Shown: positions 24,835 through 34,592, counted from the stretch's first letter. The stretch: DNA of 64,000 nt from Brevundimonas fontaquae (GCF_017086445.1 NZ_CP070968.1:1178001-1242000), one strand, 5' to 3'. The notes: a model not told the origin generated them from the letters alone. Made by a program: numbers and translations.

Positions 24835-26697
24835 ATGGCTGAGGCGACGACGGGACTGGATCTGGGCGCGGCGGCCGCTCTGCTGGCCGCAGGCGTGCTC
24901 GCCGTGCCGGTGTTCAAGCGTATCGGCTTGGGATCGGTGCTTGGCTATCTGGCGGCGGGTCTGGCCATCGGTCCCTTCGGTCTGAAACTGTTCCGCGAGC
25001 CCGAGACCATCCTGCACGTCGCCGAGTTCGGCGTGGTCATCTTCCTGTTCATCATCGGGCTGGAGATGCGGCCCAAACGTCTGTGGGGACTGCGCAAGGA
25101 AATCTTCGGCCTCGGCGCGGCCCAGGTGCTGTTTTGCGGCCTGATCCTGACCCTGACCGCCATGCTGGCCGGCTTCTCCGCACCCGTCGCCTTCGTCGGC
25201 GCCATGGGCTTTGTCCTGTCGTCCACCGCCGTCATCATGCAGATGCTGGAAGAGCGCGGCGAAATCGCGGGCGGGCCGGGCCAGCGGGCGGTCTCCATCC
25301 TGCTGCTCGAGGATCTGGCCATCGTGCCGCTCCTGGCCATCGTCGCCGTCCTGGCCTCGCTGACCGGCCGCGCGGCCGAACACGTCCCACCCCTATGGCA
25401 GACGATCGGCTTCGCGGTCGCGGCGGTCGGCGGGGTGCTGCTGGCCGGCAAATATCTGGTCAATCCGGTCTTCCGTCTCCTGGCCCAGTACGGCGGACGC
25501 GAGGTGATGACGGCGGCGGCTCTGCTGGTCGTGGTCGGCGCCGCCTGGGCCATGTCCCTGGGCGGTCTGTCGATGGCCATGGGCGCCTTCCTGGCCGGGG
25601 TCCTGCTGTCGGAATCAACCTTCCGCCACCAGCTGGAAGCGGACGTCGAGCCGTTCCGAGCCATCCTGCTGGGCCTGTTCTTCCTCAGCGTCGGCATGTC
25701 GCTGGACGTATCGGTGGTCGTCGCCGACTGGCGTCTGGTGCTGGGCGGGGTCGTGGCCTTCATGCTGGTCAAGGGCGTGGGCATCTATGCCGTCGCGCGT
25801 CTGTTCAAGGCCTCGCACCATGAGGCGGTCGAGCGTGCGGGCCTGTTCGCGCAAGGCGGCGAGTTCGCCTTCGTCCTGTACGGCGCCGCCGTCGCCGCCG
25901 GCCTGTTCGACGCCCGCATCGGGGCGATGATGTCGGCGGTGGTCATCCTGTCGATGGCCCTGACGCCCCTGACCTCGCTGCTGATCGCGCGTCTGTCGCC
26001 CAAGCCGGTCCAGGACGCCGAAAGCGCCGAGGGCGTGGACTTCGCCAAGGACCTGCGCGGCCAGGTGCTGATCATCGGCTTCGGCCGTTTCGCCCAGGTC
26101 GTGTCCCAACCCCTGCTGGCCCGCGACGTGGACGTGTCGATCATCGAGAACGATGTGGAGATGATCCAGGCCGCCTCCCAGTTCGGGTTCAAGGTCTACT
26201 ACGGCGACGGCACCCAGCTGCACACCCTGCGCGCGTCGGGCGCGGAGGAGGCCGAGATGGTCCTGGTCTGCGTCGACAAGCCTGAGGCCGCCGACCGCAT
26301 CGTCGAACTGGTCAAGTCGGAGTTCCCGACCACCCGGATCATGGCCCGCGCCTTCGACCGAGGGCATTCGATGCGCCTGATCCAGGCCGGCGTGGACTAC
26401 CAGATCCGCGAGACCTTCGAGTCGGCGCTTAAGTTCGGCGAGCGCGCCCTGGTCGAACTGGGGCTGGACGAGCATGAGGCGGCCGAGACCATCGGCGACG
26501 TGCGCCGTCGCGACGAGGCCCGACTGGACCTGCAGCTGACCGGCGGGCTCAAGGCCGGCCGCCAGCTGATGCGCGGCAATATGCCGACGCCCCAGCCCGC
26601 CCCCTACATCAAGCCCCGTCGCGAGGGCCGTCTGCTGAACGAGGACGAGGCGGGCCCGGCCGCGCCGGACATCCGGCGCGAGCCCGCCGACACCTGA
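24835..26697 (+). CDS. Kef-type monovalent cation:proton antiporter (CPA2) with RCK domain
   Basis: 620 residues from ATG after a GGGGG-containing ribosome-binding region; length equals KefC. About 12-13 transmembrane helices in residues 5-390, with the CPA2 motifs GLEMRPKRLW, GFVLSSTAVIMQMLEERGE, LLLEDLAIVPLLAI and FAQGGEFAFVLYGAA. The RCK/TrkA-N domain runs about 400-520 (VLIIGFGRFAQVVSQPLL, NDVEMIQAASQFGFKVYYGD). KefB/KefC export K+ in exchange for protons during electrophile stress. No ancillary KefF/KefG gene is adjacent. Confidence 0.93.
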   Translation: MAEATTGLDLGAAAALLAAGVLAVPVFKRIGLGSVLGYLAAGLAIGPFGLKLFREPETILHVAEFGVVIFLFIIGLEMRPKRLWGLRKEIFGLGAAQVLFCGLILTLTAMLAGFSAPVAFVGAMGFVLSSTAVIMQMLEERGEIAGGPGQRAVSILLLEDLAIVPLLAIVAVLASLTGRAAEHVPPLWQTIGFAVAAVGGVLLAGKYLVNPVFRLLAQYGGREVMTAAALLVVVGAAWAMSLGGLSMAMGAFLAGVLLSESTFRHQLEADVEPFRAILLGLFFLSVGMSLDVSVVVADWRLVLGGVVAFMLVKGVGIYAVARLFKASHHEAVERAGLFAQGGEFAFVLYGAAVAAGLFDARIGAMMSAVVILSMALTPLTSLLIARLSPKPVQDAESAEGVDFAKDLRGQVLIIGFGRFAQVVSQPLLARDVDVSIIENDVEMIQAASQFGFKVYYGDGTQLHTLRASGAEEAEMVLVCVDKPEAADRIVELVKSEFPTTRIMARAFDRGHSMRLIQAGVDYQIRETFESALKFGERALVELGLDEHEAAETIGDVRRRDEARLDLQLTGGLKAGRQLMRGNMPTPQPAPYIKPRREGRLLNEDEAGPAAPDIRREPADT

Positions 26698-26700
26698 TCC

Positions 26701-27321
26701 CTACTGGCTCACGCCCTTCTCCAGACGAGCGCCGGCCAGTTGCGCCTTGGCCTGAAGATAGGGCGTCGCGGACACCAGCTGCGAGATGGCGTTGAAACGC
26801 TCGGTCGTCAGACCGGAGGCCTGGACCGCCGCCGTCAGTTTGGCGCTCTGTTCGGGCGTCGCCTGATTGTTCTGCACCTCGGCCGTGACGGCGCGAATCT
26901 GCGTCATGGCGGTGACAAAGCGGTTCAGTTCGTCATCCGTTACGGCGGCGGCTGGCGTGCCGGGCGCTGGCGGCGTGGCATTGACCACCCGAATGCGCGC
27001 GGCCAGGGCAGGATCGGCGGCGACGGCGTTGGACAGGGTGTTGAAGCGCGTCACCTCCAGCCCCGAATCCTGCACCGCGGCGGCCATCTGCGCCTGCTGT
27101 TCCGGCGTCGGCTGGGCGCCGTTCAGCGTGTCGCTGACCGCTCTCACCTTGGCCATGGCGTCGTCGAACTTCTTCAACTCGTCATCGGTGAAGGTGGTCG
27201 AGCCGGCCATCGGCGCGGCCGTCGGCGTCTGCGTCGTCGTTGATGCGTCTTGGGCGTGAGCGGTCGCGGCGGTCGCAAGAAGGGCGACGGAAGCAAGAAG
27301 GGCGATGCGGGGCGTGCGCAT
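26701..27321 (-). CDS. Exported DUF4168 protein with two DUF4168-like units
   Basis: 206 residues: signal peptide of 23 ending AHAQ, then a Thr/Ala/Pro-rich linker. Two related helical units follow (about 45-110 and 128-195). Each begins FTDDELKKFDDAMAKVRAV or the related VTDDELNRFVTAMTQIRAV and continues with PEQ...MAAAVQDSGLEVTRFN. The pattern matches DUF4168, periplasmic proteins of unknown role. The stop codon is three bases from the converging antiporter stop. A nine-base-arm inverted repeat lies upstream at 27371-27394. Confidence 0.82.
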   Translation of the reverse strand: MRTPRIALLASVALLATAATAHAQDASTTTQTPTAAPMAGSTTFTDDELKKFDDAMAKVRAVSDTLNGAQPTPEQQAQMAAAVQDSGLEVTRFNTLSNAVAADPALAARIRVVNATPPAPGTPAAAVTDDELNRFVTAMTQIRAVTAEVQNNQATPEQSAKLTAAVQASGLTTERFNAISQLVSATPYLQAKAQLAGARLEKGVSQ

Positions 27322-27370
27322 GGGAATGTCCTTTCGGTCTGGCGTCCACTGGAAGGGCCGTCCGACGACG

Positions 27371-27394
27371 GCGATGACGCAATCACGTCATCGC
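27371..27394. promoter_or_regulatory. Perfect inverted repeat upstream of the DUF4168 gene
   Basis: GCGATGACG and its exact reverse complement flank a six-base spacer (27371-27379, 27386-27394), 50-73 bases upstream of the DUF4168 start and 141 upstream of the nuclease start. Position and symmetry suit an operator. No gene is seen in 27322-27535. Confidence 0.45.
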
Positions 27395-27535
27395 TCCCCA
27401 GGAGCGTGGAGCCTGAAACAGACGAAGGGGGAGCCTTCATAACCTAGGCGCCGATGCGCCTCGCACCACCCCTTGGACGCTGGAGGCGCGATCAAGGATG
27501 CGTTAGACGGGCGTGATCCTTGTTGAGGTTTGTGC

Positions 27536-28555
27536 ATGAAACGTCTCGCCATCGCCGCCCTGGCCCTCGTCGCGGTCGCCGCGCCGGCTGTCACCGTCAC
27601 CGCCTGGGGCAACACCGGCCACCGCCTGATCGGCGTGGCGGCGATGCGGGCTTTGCCAGACGAACTGCCGGCCTTCCTTCGCACCCCCGCCGCCATCGCC
27701 GATGTGGGCGAACTGGCGCGCGAGCCTGACCGCTGGAAGGGCGCCGGCCAGCCGCACGATCGCGAACGCGACACCGCCCACTTCGTCGACCTGGACGACC
27801 AGGGTCGCGTCTACGACCAGCGCGGCATGAGCCTCAACGACCTGCCGCGCCTGAAGTCCGAATATGACGCCGCCTTGACCAAGGCCGGTCTGGACGTCAA
27901 CGACGCCGGCTATCTGCCCTACGCCATGATGGACGCCTGGCAGCAGCTGGGCCGCGACTTCGCCTATTGGCGCGTGCTGAACGCGGCCGAGAAGCGTGAG
28001 ACCAATATGGAGCGTCAGGCCTGGTATCGCGCTGACCGCAGCCGTCGCGAGGCCCTGATCCTGCGCGACATCGGCGTCATGGGCCACTACGTCGGCGACG
28101 GTTCGCAACCCCATCACACCAGCATTCACTACAATGGCTGGGGCGACTTCCCGAACCCGGAAGGCTTCACCAACTCGCGTCAGACCCACGCTGTCTTCGA
28201 GGGCGAGTTCACCAACCGCGTCGCCCGTCTGGACGCCGTCGAGGCCGCCATGCCGGCCGCCAAACTGGACGGGTTCGACGTCAAGGCCCGCACCGTCTCC
28301 TATCTGACCACGACGCTCGGCACGGTGATCCCCTTCTATCGTCTGGAAAAAGCCGGCGGCTTCCGTGACGCTGACCCGCGCGGCGCGGCCTTCGTCAACG
28401 AACGTCTGGCGGCGGGCGCCGGCGAACTGCGCGACTTCATCGTTGCCGCCTGGACCGCCTCGGGCAGCGCCTCCATCGGCTGGCCCGCCGTAAAGGTCGC
28501 TGAGGTCGAGGCCGGAACCGCCGACCCCTGGATCGCCATGGTGGGCGAGGACTGA
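27536..28555 (+). CDS. S1/P1-type zinc-dependent nuclease
   Basis: 339 residues from ATG at 27536 (a TTG six bases earlier is possible). Signal peptide of about 22 residues; the mature chain should begin at or near Trp of WGNTGHRLIG, the free N-terminal Trp and following His being zinc ligands in the P1/phospholipase C fold. Further ligands: DTAHFVDLDD, DIGVMGHYVGDGSQPHH and the downstream H-x-x-F/E helix. These are exported phosphodiesterases cleaving single-stranded nucleic acid and 3'-nucleotides. A long imperfect hairpin follows the gene at 28571-28641. Confidence 0.9.
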   Translation: MKRLAIAALALVAVAAPAVTVTAWGNTGHRLIGVAAMRALPDELPAFLRTPAAIADVGELAREPDRWKGAGQPHDRERDTAHFVDLDDQGRVYDQRGMSLNDLPRLKSEYDAALTKAGLDVNDAGYLPYAMMDAWQQLGRDFAYWRVLNAAEKRETNMERQAWYRADRSRREALILRDIGVMGHYVGDGSQPHHTSIHYNGWGDFPNPEGFTNSRQTHAVFEGEFTNRVARLDAVEAAMPAAKLDGFDVKARTVSYLTTTLGTVIPFYRLEKAGGFRDADPRGAAFVNERLAAGAGELRDFIVAAWTASGSASIGWPAVKVAEVEAGTADPWIAMVGED

Positions 28556-28570
28556 ACCTCTTGGTGAACG

Positions 28571-28641
28571 GTGCTAGTGAGCGAGGGGTGAGCGGGTCAT
28601 GCGCGTATCGACGCCTCGGCTCACCTCTTGCTCACTAGCAC
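28571..28641. other. Long stem-loop between the nuclease gene and trmJ
   Basis: Arms 28571-28593 and 28619-28641 are reverse complements over 23 positions with only two differences, both allowed as G-U pairs in RNA, and enclose a 25-base loop. No T-run follows, so it is not a standard terminator. It sits 21 bases before the trmJ start codon and could structure that leader. Confidence 0.6.
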
Positions 28642-28662
28642 GCCTCACTTATAGCAACGCCA

Positions 28663-29448
28663 ATGTCTGACCTTCCTCCCCCCGCTGTCGTCCTCGACAA
28701 GTCGCAGATGGCCGAGAACATCGGCGCCGTGGCGCGGGTGATGGCCAACTTCGGCCTAACGGACCTGCGCCTGGTCAGCCCCCGCGACGGCTGGCCCCAG
28801 GAGCGGGCCTGGGCCACGGCCTCGGGCGCCGACTGGGTCTTGGACGGGGTGCGGGTGTTCGACAGTGTCGCCGACGCCATCGCCGACCTGAACACCGTCT
28901 TCGCCACGACCGCCCGCCCGCGCGAGACGCGCCAGCCCGTGCGCACGCCGCGCGAGGCCAGCCGCGTCCTCTATGACGACACGGCCTCGGGCCTGAAGAC
29001 GGGCCTGCTGTTCGGCGGTGAGCGCGCCGGGTTGGAGACGACCGATATCGCCCTGTGCGCCGGCATCGTCACCATTCCGATCGACCCGAAGCACCACTCC
29101 CTGAACCTGGCCCAGGCCGTTGCGATCAACGCCTATGAATGGCGCACCCTGATCCTGGACGCCCCGCCGCCGCGCTTCCGCGACAGCGAACCGCCGGCGT
29201 CTAACGACCTGCTGATCGGCATGTACGAGCATCTGGAGGACGAACTGGAAAACGGCGGCTTCTTCTATCCGCCCGAGAAGAAGCGCTCGATGAGCCAGAA
29301 CCTGCGCGTCATGCTGGGCCGCGCCGCCTTTTCGGAGCAAGAGGTCGCCACCATGCGCGGCGCCATCCACGCCCTGTCGCGCGGCCGCGGCCGGGTCCTG
29401 GCCAAGCTGGCGGAAGAACGGGCGGCGAAGGCCAAAACGGAAGAGTAG
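28663..29448 (+). CDS. trmJ: tRNA (cytidine/uridine-2'-O)-methyltransferase TrmJ
   Basis: 261 residues. SPOUT-fold RNA methyltransferase: N-terminal PAENIGAVAR-type motif (MAENIGAVARVMANFGLTDL), LLFGGERAGLETTDIALC and IPIDPKHHSLNLAQAVAINAYE forming the knotted SAM site. A C-terminal helical extension (LLIGMYEHLEDELENGGFF) is typical of TrmJ rather than TrmH/TrmL. TrmJ methylates position 32 of tRNA. Preceded by the stem-loop at 28571-28641. Confidence 0.92.
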   Translation: MSDLPPPAVVLDKSQMAENIGAVARVMANFGLTDLRLVSPRDGWPQERAWATASGADWVLDGVRVFDSVADAIADLNTVFATTARPRETRQPVRTPREASRVLYDDTASGLKTGLLFGGERAGLETTDIALCAGIVTIPIDPKHHSLNLAQAVAINAYEWRTLILDAPPPRFRDSEPPASNDLLIGMYEHLEDELENGGFFYPPEKKRSMSQNLRVMLGRAAFSEQEVATMRGAIHALSRGRGRVLAKLAEERAAKAKTEE

Positions 29449-29470
29449 GGGGGACCTCTCCTTCTCCTCC

Positions 29471-29573
29471 GTCATCCTCGGGCTTGACCCGAGGATCGGG
29501 CGCAACGGGCGTCGGCTCTCCCCGACGATTTGCAGGCGGACAATCAGATCCTCGGGTCAAGCCCGAGGATGAC
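29471..29573. repeat. Perfect 27-base inverted repeat, REP-like intergenic element
   Basis: 29471-29497 and 29547-29573 are exact reverse complements. Each arm is itself a small dyad (CCTCGGG-N5-CCCGAGG). Between trmJ and ynfA. The unit looks like the dispersed palindromic repeat common in alphaproteobacterial intergenic regions. Confidence 0.85.
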
Positions 29574-29603
29574 GATGGTGGTAATGCGACGTAGGAAGCC
29601 CTT

Positions 29604-29927
29604 ATGAAGCTGGCCGTCATATATCCCCTCGCCGCGCTGGCGGAGATCGGCGGCTGTTTCGCCTTCTGGGCCTGGCTGAAGCTGGATCGTTCGCCCCTGT
29701 GGCTGGCGCCCGGCGTCGCCTGCCTGATCGCCTTCGCCTGGCTCCTGGCCCTGGTCCCCAGCGACGCGGCGGGCCGCGCCTTCGCGGCCTACGGCGGCGT
29801 CTATATCTGCGCCTCCCTGATTTGGATGGCGCTGGTCGAGAAGACCCCGCCGGATCGCTGGGACATTCTTGGCGGCTTGGTCTGCCTGATCGGCGCCGGG
29901 CTCATCCTGTTCGGCCCGAGAGGCTAG
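29604..29927 (+). CDS. ynfA: YnfA/UPF0060 family small membrane protein
   Basis: 107 residues with four transmembrane helices (about 5-25, 32-50, 60-78, 86-104) and the family motifs [23 protein letters not shown] and a C-terminal [16 protein letters not shown]. YnfA proteins are structurally related to SMR efflux pumps. Preceded by an AGGAAGCC ribosome-binding site. A seven-base-arm hairpin (29936-29956) follows the gene, with little T-run. Confidence 0.9.
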   Translation: MKLAVIYPLAALAEIGGCFAFWAWLKLDRSPLWLAPGVACLIAFAWLLALVPSDAAGRAFAAYGGVYICASLIWMALVEKTPPDRWDILGGLVCLIGAGLILFGPRG

Positions 29928-30137
29928 CCAGCCGATCTGCGAGACACGATCGCAGACATTTCAATCCTTTGCCTCGCGTCAGCGTCATCCTCCTGCCCAC
30001 GCCGTCAGGCCGTGCGATCCTGGCTCTGTTCATCCGTAGCGGACGCAACGCACGGTCGAGGAGGCAAGAGATCAGACGAATTAGACGAATTAGACGGTGT
30101 TTTTCTGATGCGACCGTCTGAATGGGCGTCGGCCGCG

Positions 30138-30962
30138 TCAGCTCGCGCCCAGCAGGTCCGACCAGCGCCAGCTGCCCTTGCCCAGCGCCAGTTGCGCGCC
30201 GCCGGGGCGGTCTTCCAGCTTCAGGACCGCCAGGCCCGTCATGCGCTGGCTCTTGCACTCGGCCGGGGCGAAGGCGACCTCCAGGGCGATGGCCTGGCGC
30301 ACACCCGCCAGACCCTTGCCCGCCTGGTTGCGGCTTTGCAGCCAGTCGCCGTTCCAGACCAGAATGGCGCGTCCGTTCGCGTCCATGTCCTGGGACGCGG
30401 CGATGACGGCGCGTCGCACGGCCTGGTCGTCGCGCACCGCGTCCTGAACCCAGCGCACCATGTCGCATGAACCGCCGCCTGAGCCTGCACCGGCGCCGGT
30501 CCCGCCCGAGCCGCCCGATCCGCCGACGCCCGTTCCGCCGCCGCCGCCCGGACCAGCGCCGACCGTCATGGCGCCGGCGATCTGGGCCGCGCCCAGCAGG
30601 GGCAGGGGCGGGCCCGGCGGAGCGGGCGCGGCCGGCAGGGGTTCGACGTCCGGCGGGCGTTTGCTGACCACCAGTCTCGGTCGCGCCGCCGCCACGGCCG
30701 GCGGTCGCCGCTGGGGCGCGGGCTTGGCCGGCGCGGCCGCCTGGGCGGCGGCGGCCGGCGCGTCGGGCGTGGGATCGGGCGCGATCACGCGCGCGGGTGG
30801 GGGAGGCGGGGGCGGCTCGACCAGTTCGACCATCATCGGCGGCGTCTGCGGCGCCTCGACCATCGGCTCCGCACCGCCGTGCATCAGCAGCGCCAGCCCC
30901 AGATGCGCGGCCAGGATCGGCGTCGCCGCCAGCGCCCACCGCCGTGTGCGCGCCGCGCTCAA
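30138..30962 (-). CDS. TonB-like membrane-anchored proline-rich protein
   Basis: 274 residues, apparently from TTG. One N-terminal transmembrane helix (about 10-28) and a periplasmic stretch follow: VELVEPPPPPPPARVIAP, then a long Pro/Ala/Lys-Pro spacer (about 50-125), as in TonB. Next comes a Gly-rich run (about 133-165) and a compact C-terminal domain (about 170-274) with DMVRWVQDAVRDDQAVRR and GRAILVWNGDWL. The C-terminal domain does not show the TonB YP/VxxR pattern, so it is not a standard energy transducer. No exbB/exbD nearby. Function unknown. Confidence 0.68.
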   Translation of the reverse strand: MSAARTRRWALAATPILAAHLGLALLMHGGAEPMVEAPQTPPMMVELVEPPPPPPPARVIAPDPTPDAPAAAAQAAAPAKPAPQRRPPAVAAARPRLVVSKRPPDVEPLPAAPAPPGPPLPLLGAAQIAGAMTVGAGPGGGGGTGVGGSGGSGGTGAGAGSGGGSCDMVRWVQDAVRDDQAVRRAVIAASQDMDANGRAILVWNGDWLQSRNQAGKGLAGVRQAIALEVAFAPAECKSQRMTGLAVLKLEDRPGGAQLALGKGSWRWSDLLGAS

Positions 30963-31337
30963 TCGCCTATCCGTGATGGGCGTTGAACACGCCGCCGCAT
31001 GGTCATGGGGACAAAACGCCTGTAAAAACCGCCAGGCGTCGTTGAAAACATTCGGTCGCGTCAGGAAAGTGGCGTCGTCGTGAATACAACCGCGCGACGG
31101 CGCAGAGCGGCGATAGATGAGCGTGTCCGCCCTCCGGCATCCGCCGTCGGCGGCACAACGTCTTCACTAATGCGACGGTTCCGTCCTCATGCAAGAATAA
31201 CGCGAATATTCCATCTGCTTATGGTCAAGCTGACATGATGCCGCCCAAAGCGCGTCATTACTCCGCCTTGTCTCATACGCCACTTTCATCTTGCGCATGA
31301 ACTGGGTGTGGCGCTCCCGGCAAGAAGGAGACAGAAC
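30963..31337. promoter_or_regulatory. Gene-free divergent region
   Basis: No convincing gene is seen. The stretch should hold the promoters of the TonB-like gene (leftward) and the OmpA-like lipoprotein gene (rightward). An AAGAAGGAG ribosome-binding site ends it seven bases before a TTG start at 31338. The middle (about 31190-31260) is noticeably AT-richer and includes GAATATTC. Confidence 0.4.
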
Positions 31338-31889
31338 TTGAGCAGATCGAAACTCAGGATGGCGGTCGTCGGCGGCGCCCTCATCGCCCTCGGCTTTGCG
31401 GCCAGCGGCTGCGCCAGCCATCGTTTCGTGCGTGATCAGGTCGAAGTCGTCGACAACCGCGTGACCACCGTCGAAGGCACCGTAGGCCAGGCCCTGCAAC
31501 GCGCCAACGACGCGCACAAGCTGGCCGAGGGCAAGTTCCTCTATCAGGTCGTGCTGTCGGACGATTCCGTGAAATTCCCCACCGACGCGGCGGCCCTGTC
31601 GCCCGAGGCCGAGCAGCGCCTGGCCCAGTTCGCCCAGCGTCTGCAGGGCGAGAACAAGAACGTCTATCTGGAAATCCAGGGCTACACCGACTCGACCGGC
31701 ACGCCCGAGCATAATGACCAGCTGGGCGAGCAACGCGCCGAGGCCGTGCGTCGCTTCCTGAACCGCCAAGGCGTCGCCCTGAACCGCATGGCCACCATCT
31801 CCTATGGCCAGGAACAGCCGGTGGCCTCGAACGACACGCCCGAGGGCCGTTCGCAGAACCGCCGCGTGACCATCGTCGTCCTGGCCTAA
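31338..31889 (+). CDS. OmpA-family lipoprotein
   Basis: 183 residues, assigned to a TTG start because AAGGAG is placed ideally before it and it makes a proper lipoprotein signal (LRMAVVGGALIALGFAASGC, lipid-attached Cys about 24). A short coiled region (VEVVDNRVTTVEGTVGQAL) precedes the OmpA-like peptidoglycan-binding domain at about 75-183. That domain shows LEIQGYTDSTGTPEHNDQLG, QRAEAVRRFL and RSQNRRVTIVV. It probably links outer membrane to cell wall. An intrinsic terminator follows. Confidence 0.88.
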   Translation: MSRSKLRMAVVGGALIALGFAASGCASHRFVRDQVEVVDNRVTTVEGTVGQALQRANDAHKLAEGKFLYQVVLSDDSVKFPTDAAALSPEAEQRLAQFAQRLQGENKNVYLEIQGYTDSTGTPEHNDQLGEQRAEAVRRFLNRQGVALNRMATISYGQEQPVASNDTPEGRSQNRRVTIVVLA

Positions 31890-31912
31890 GCCGCCTCGAC
31901 TTCGAACGCCGG

Positions 31913-31946
31913 AACGGCGGCCGCCTTCGCAGCGGCCGCCGTTTTC
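31913..31946. terminator. Intrinsic terminator after the OmpA-like gene
   Basis: A perfect 12-base stem (31913-31924 with 31932-31943), seven-base loop and a T-rich tail, A-flanked on the left. It can also act on the converging sirtuin gene. Confidence 0.85.
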
Positions 31947-31950
31947 GTCT

Positions 31951-32661
31951 CTACAGCGCGTCGAAGAAGGCCGGCACGGCCTGCGTCGCCGGTCCGTAAA
32001 CGCCTTCGTCGAACAGGCGCGCCCCCGACGTCGGCTCCAGGTTGATCTCGACCGTCCGCGCTCCGGCATGCCGCGCCGCCTGCACGAACCCCGCCGCCGG
32101 ATAGACCGCGCCCGACGTGCCGATGGAAACGAACAGGTCGCAGGCCTCCAACGCCCGCTCGATCCGCTCCATCTGAAGCGGCATCTCCCCGAACCAGACG
32201 ATGTGCGGCCGCATGACGCCCTGCGGATGATGCGGCGAGGCCTCATCCGCCGCCATGTCGCCGGCCCAGTCCATGACTACGCCCGACCGGGTGCAACGGC
32301 TTTTCAGCAGCTCGCCGTGCATATGGATCAGCTCGAACCCGGCGGCGGGCGGCGTCGCTTCATGCGCCCGGTCGTGCAGATCATCGACGTTCTGCGTCAC
32401 CAACAGAAACGCGCCCCGCCACCGTGCCGCCAGCTCCGCCAGCGCCCGGTGCGCCGCATTGGGCTGGACCTCGGCCAACTGCCGCCGCCGCTGATTGTAG
32501 AAGTCCTGCACCAGCGCCGGATCGGCCGCATAACCCTCCGGCGTCGCCACATCCTCGACCCGATGCCCGCACCACAGCCCATCCGAAGCCCGAAACGTCG
32601 GCACGCCGCTCTCGGCCGATATGCCGGCCCCGGTCAGGACGACGAGGTTTGTGTGTGACAT
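31951..32661 (-). CDS. cobB: NAD-dependent protein deacylase, sirtuin class III
   Basis: 236 residues. Sir2 core: [31 protein letters not shown], the catalytic His in [28 protein letters not shown] and EINLEP. The FYNQRRRQL segment contains the Tyr-x-x-Arg pair that gives SIRT5-like deacylases their preference for succinyl/malonyl lysines. Only one of the four structural zinc cysteines is visible in the zinc-ribbon region (SRCTRSG), the second pair being replaced by SPHH. Length matches CobB. Confidence 0.92.
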   Translation of the reverse strand: MSHTNLVVLTGAGISAESGVPTFRASDGLWCGHRVEDVATPEGYAADPALVQDFYNQRRRQLAEVQPNAAHRALAELAARWRGAFLLVTQNVDDLHDRAHEATPPAAGFELIHMHGELLKSRCTRSGVVMDWAGDMAADEASPHHPQGVMRPHIVWFGEMPLQMERIERALEACDLFVSIGTSGAVYPAAGFVQAARHAGARTVEINLEPTSGARLFDEGVYGPATQAVPAFFDAL

Positions 32662-32724
32662 GACGGCTTCATACCATCCTGCGCCTGCCCTAGAAGAGGA
32701 TGGAATCGTTCAGGAGCCCCCGCC

Positions 32725-33831
<1,107 letters not shown>

Positions 33832-33833
33832 TC

Positions 33834-34526
33834 ATGGCCACACGGGCCCCCGGCTCCATCCTGCTGATCGGGGCGTCGAGAGGCCTGGGCCTGGCCTTGG
33901 CCGAGGCCTTCCTGGAGAGGGACTGGTCTGTCGTCGCTACCGCCCGATCCGTCGTGTCGCCCCTGCACGCCCTGGCGTCGGACCATCCGACGCTAGAGAT
34001 CGAGATGCTGGACATCACGGATGGCGAGCAGGTGCGGGCGCTTGCAGAGAGGCTGTCGGATCGACGCTTCGATTGTCTGTTCATCAATGCGGGCGTGGCC
34101 GATGCGCCGGCTTCTATCGCTGATACGCCGCTGGATGACTTCACCCGGCTGATGGCCACCAACGCCTGGGCGCCGGTTCAGGTGGTGGAGGCGCTAGGCG
34201 ACCGGGTCGCGCCCAGCGGCGTGATCGGCGTCATGTCGTCGGGCCAGGGCAGCATCGCCAACAACAACGGCGGCGGCGTCGACGCCTATCGCGCCTCCAA
34301 GGCGGCCTTGAATATGCTGATCCGCGGCTATGCCGCGCGTCACACAGGTGACCCCCGCGCGATGTTGTTGCTGGCGCCGGGCTGGATTCGCACCGATCTG
34401 GGCGGGCCCGACGCGCCCCATACGATCGAGGACAGCATCCCCAAACTGGTCGAGGTGATCCTGGCTCAAAAGGGACGGCCAGGGCTGCGTTATCTGGACC
34501 GCGATGGCCGGCCCGTCCCGTGGTGA
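33834..34526 (+). CDS. Short-chain dehydrogenase/reductase
   Basis: 230 residues from the ATG two bases after the FrmA stop, so translationally linked. NAD(P)-binding GASRGLG (about 13-19), DITDGEQVRAL, NAG motif (FINAGVA), Ser in VMSSGQGS and the YxxxK pair in DAYRASKAALN, all placed as in classical SDRs. Most similar in layout to the C-factor/csgA-like SDR group. Substrate unknown. Its tight coupling to frmA suggests, but does not prove, an aldehyde-related role. Confidence 0.88.
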   Translation: MATRAPGSILLIGASRGLGLALAEAFLERDWSVVATARSVVSPLHALASDHPTLEIEMLDITDGEQVRALAERLSDRRFDCLFINAGVADAPASIADTPLDDFTRLMATNAWAPVQVVEALGDRVAPSGVIGVMSSGQGSIANNNGGGVDAYRASKAALNMLIRGYAARHTGDPRAMLLLAPGWIRTDLGGPDAPHTIEDSIPKLVEVILAQKGRPGLRYLDRDGRPVPW

Positions 34527-34592
34527 CGGGTTCGTTGCCAAAAGAGACGGTCATGGCTATCGTCTGTCGACCATAGATCAGGAGGGCTCGCC

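Noticed and set aside
29471..29573. Possible CRISPR or phage attachment site
   Set aside because: Only one inverted pair, no regularly spaced direct repeats and no tRNA or integrase nearby; it fits a palindromic intergenic repeat better.
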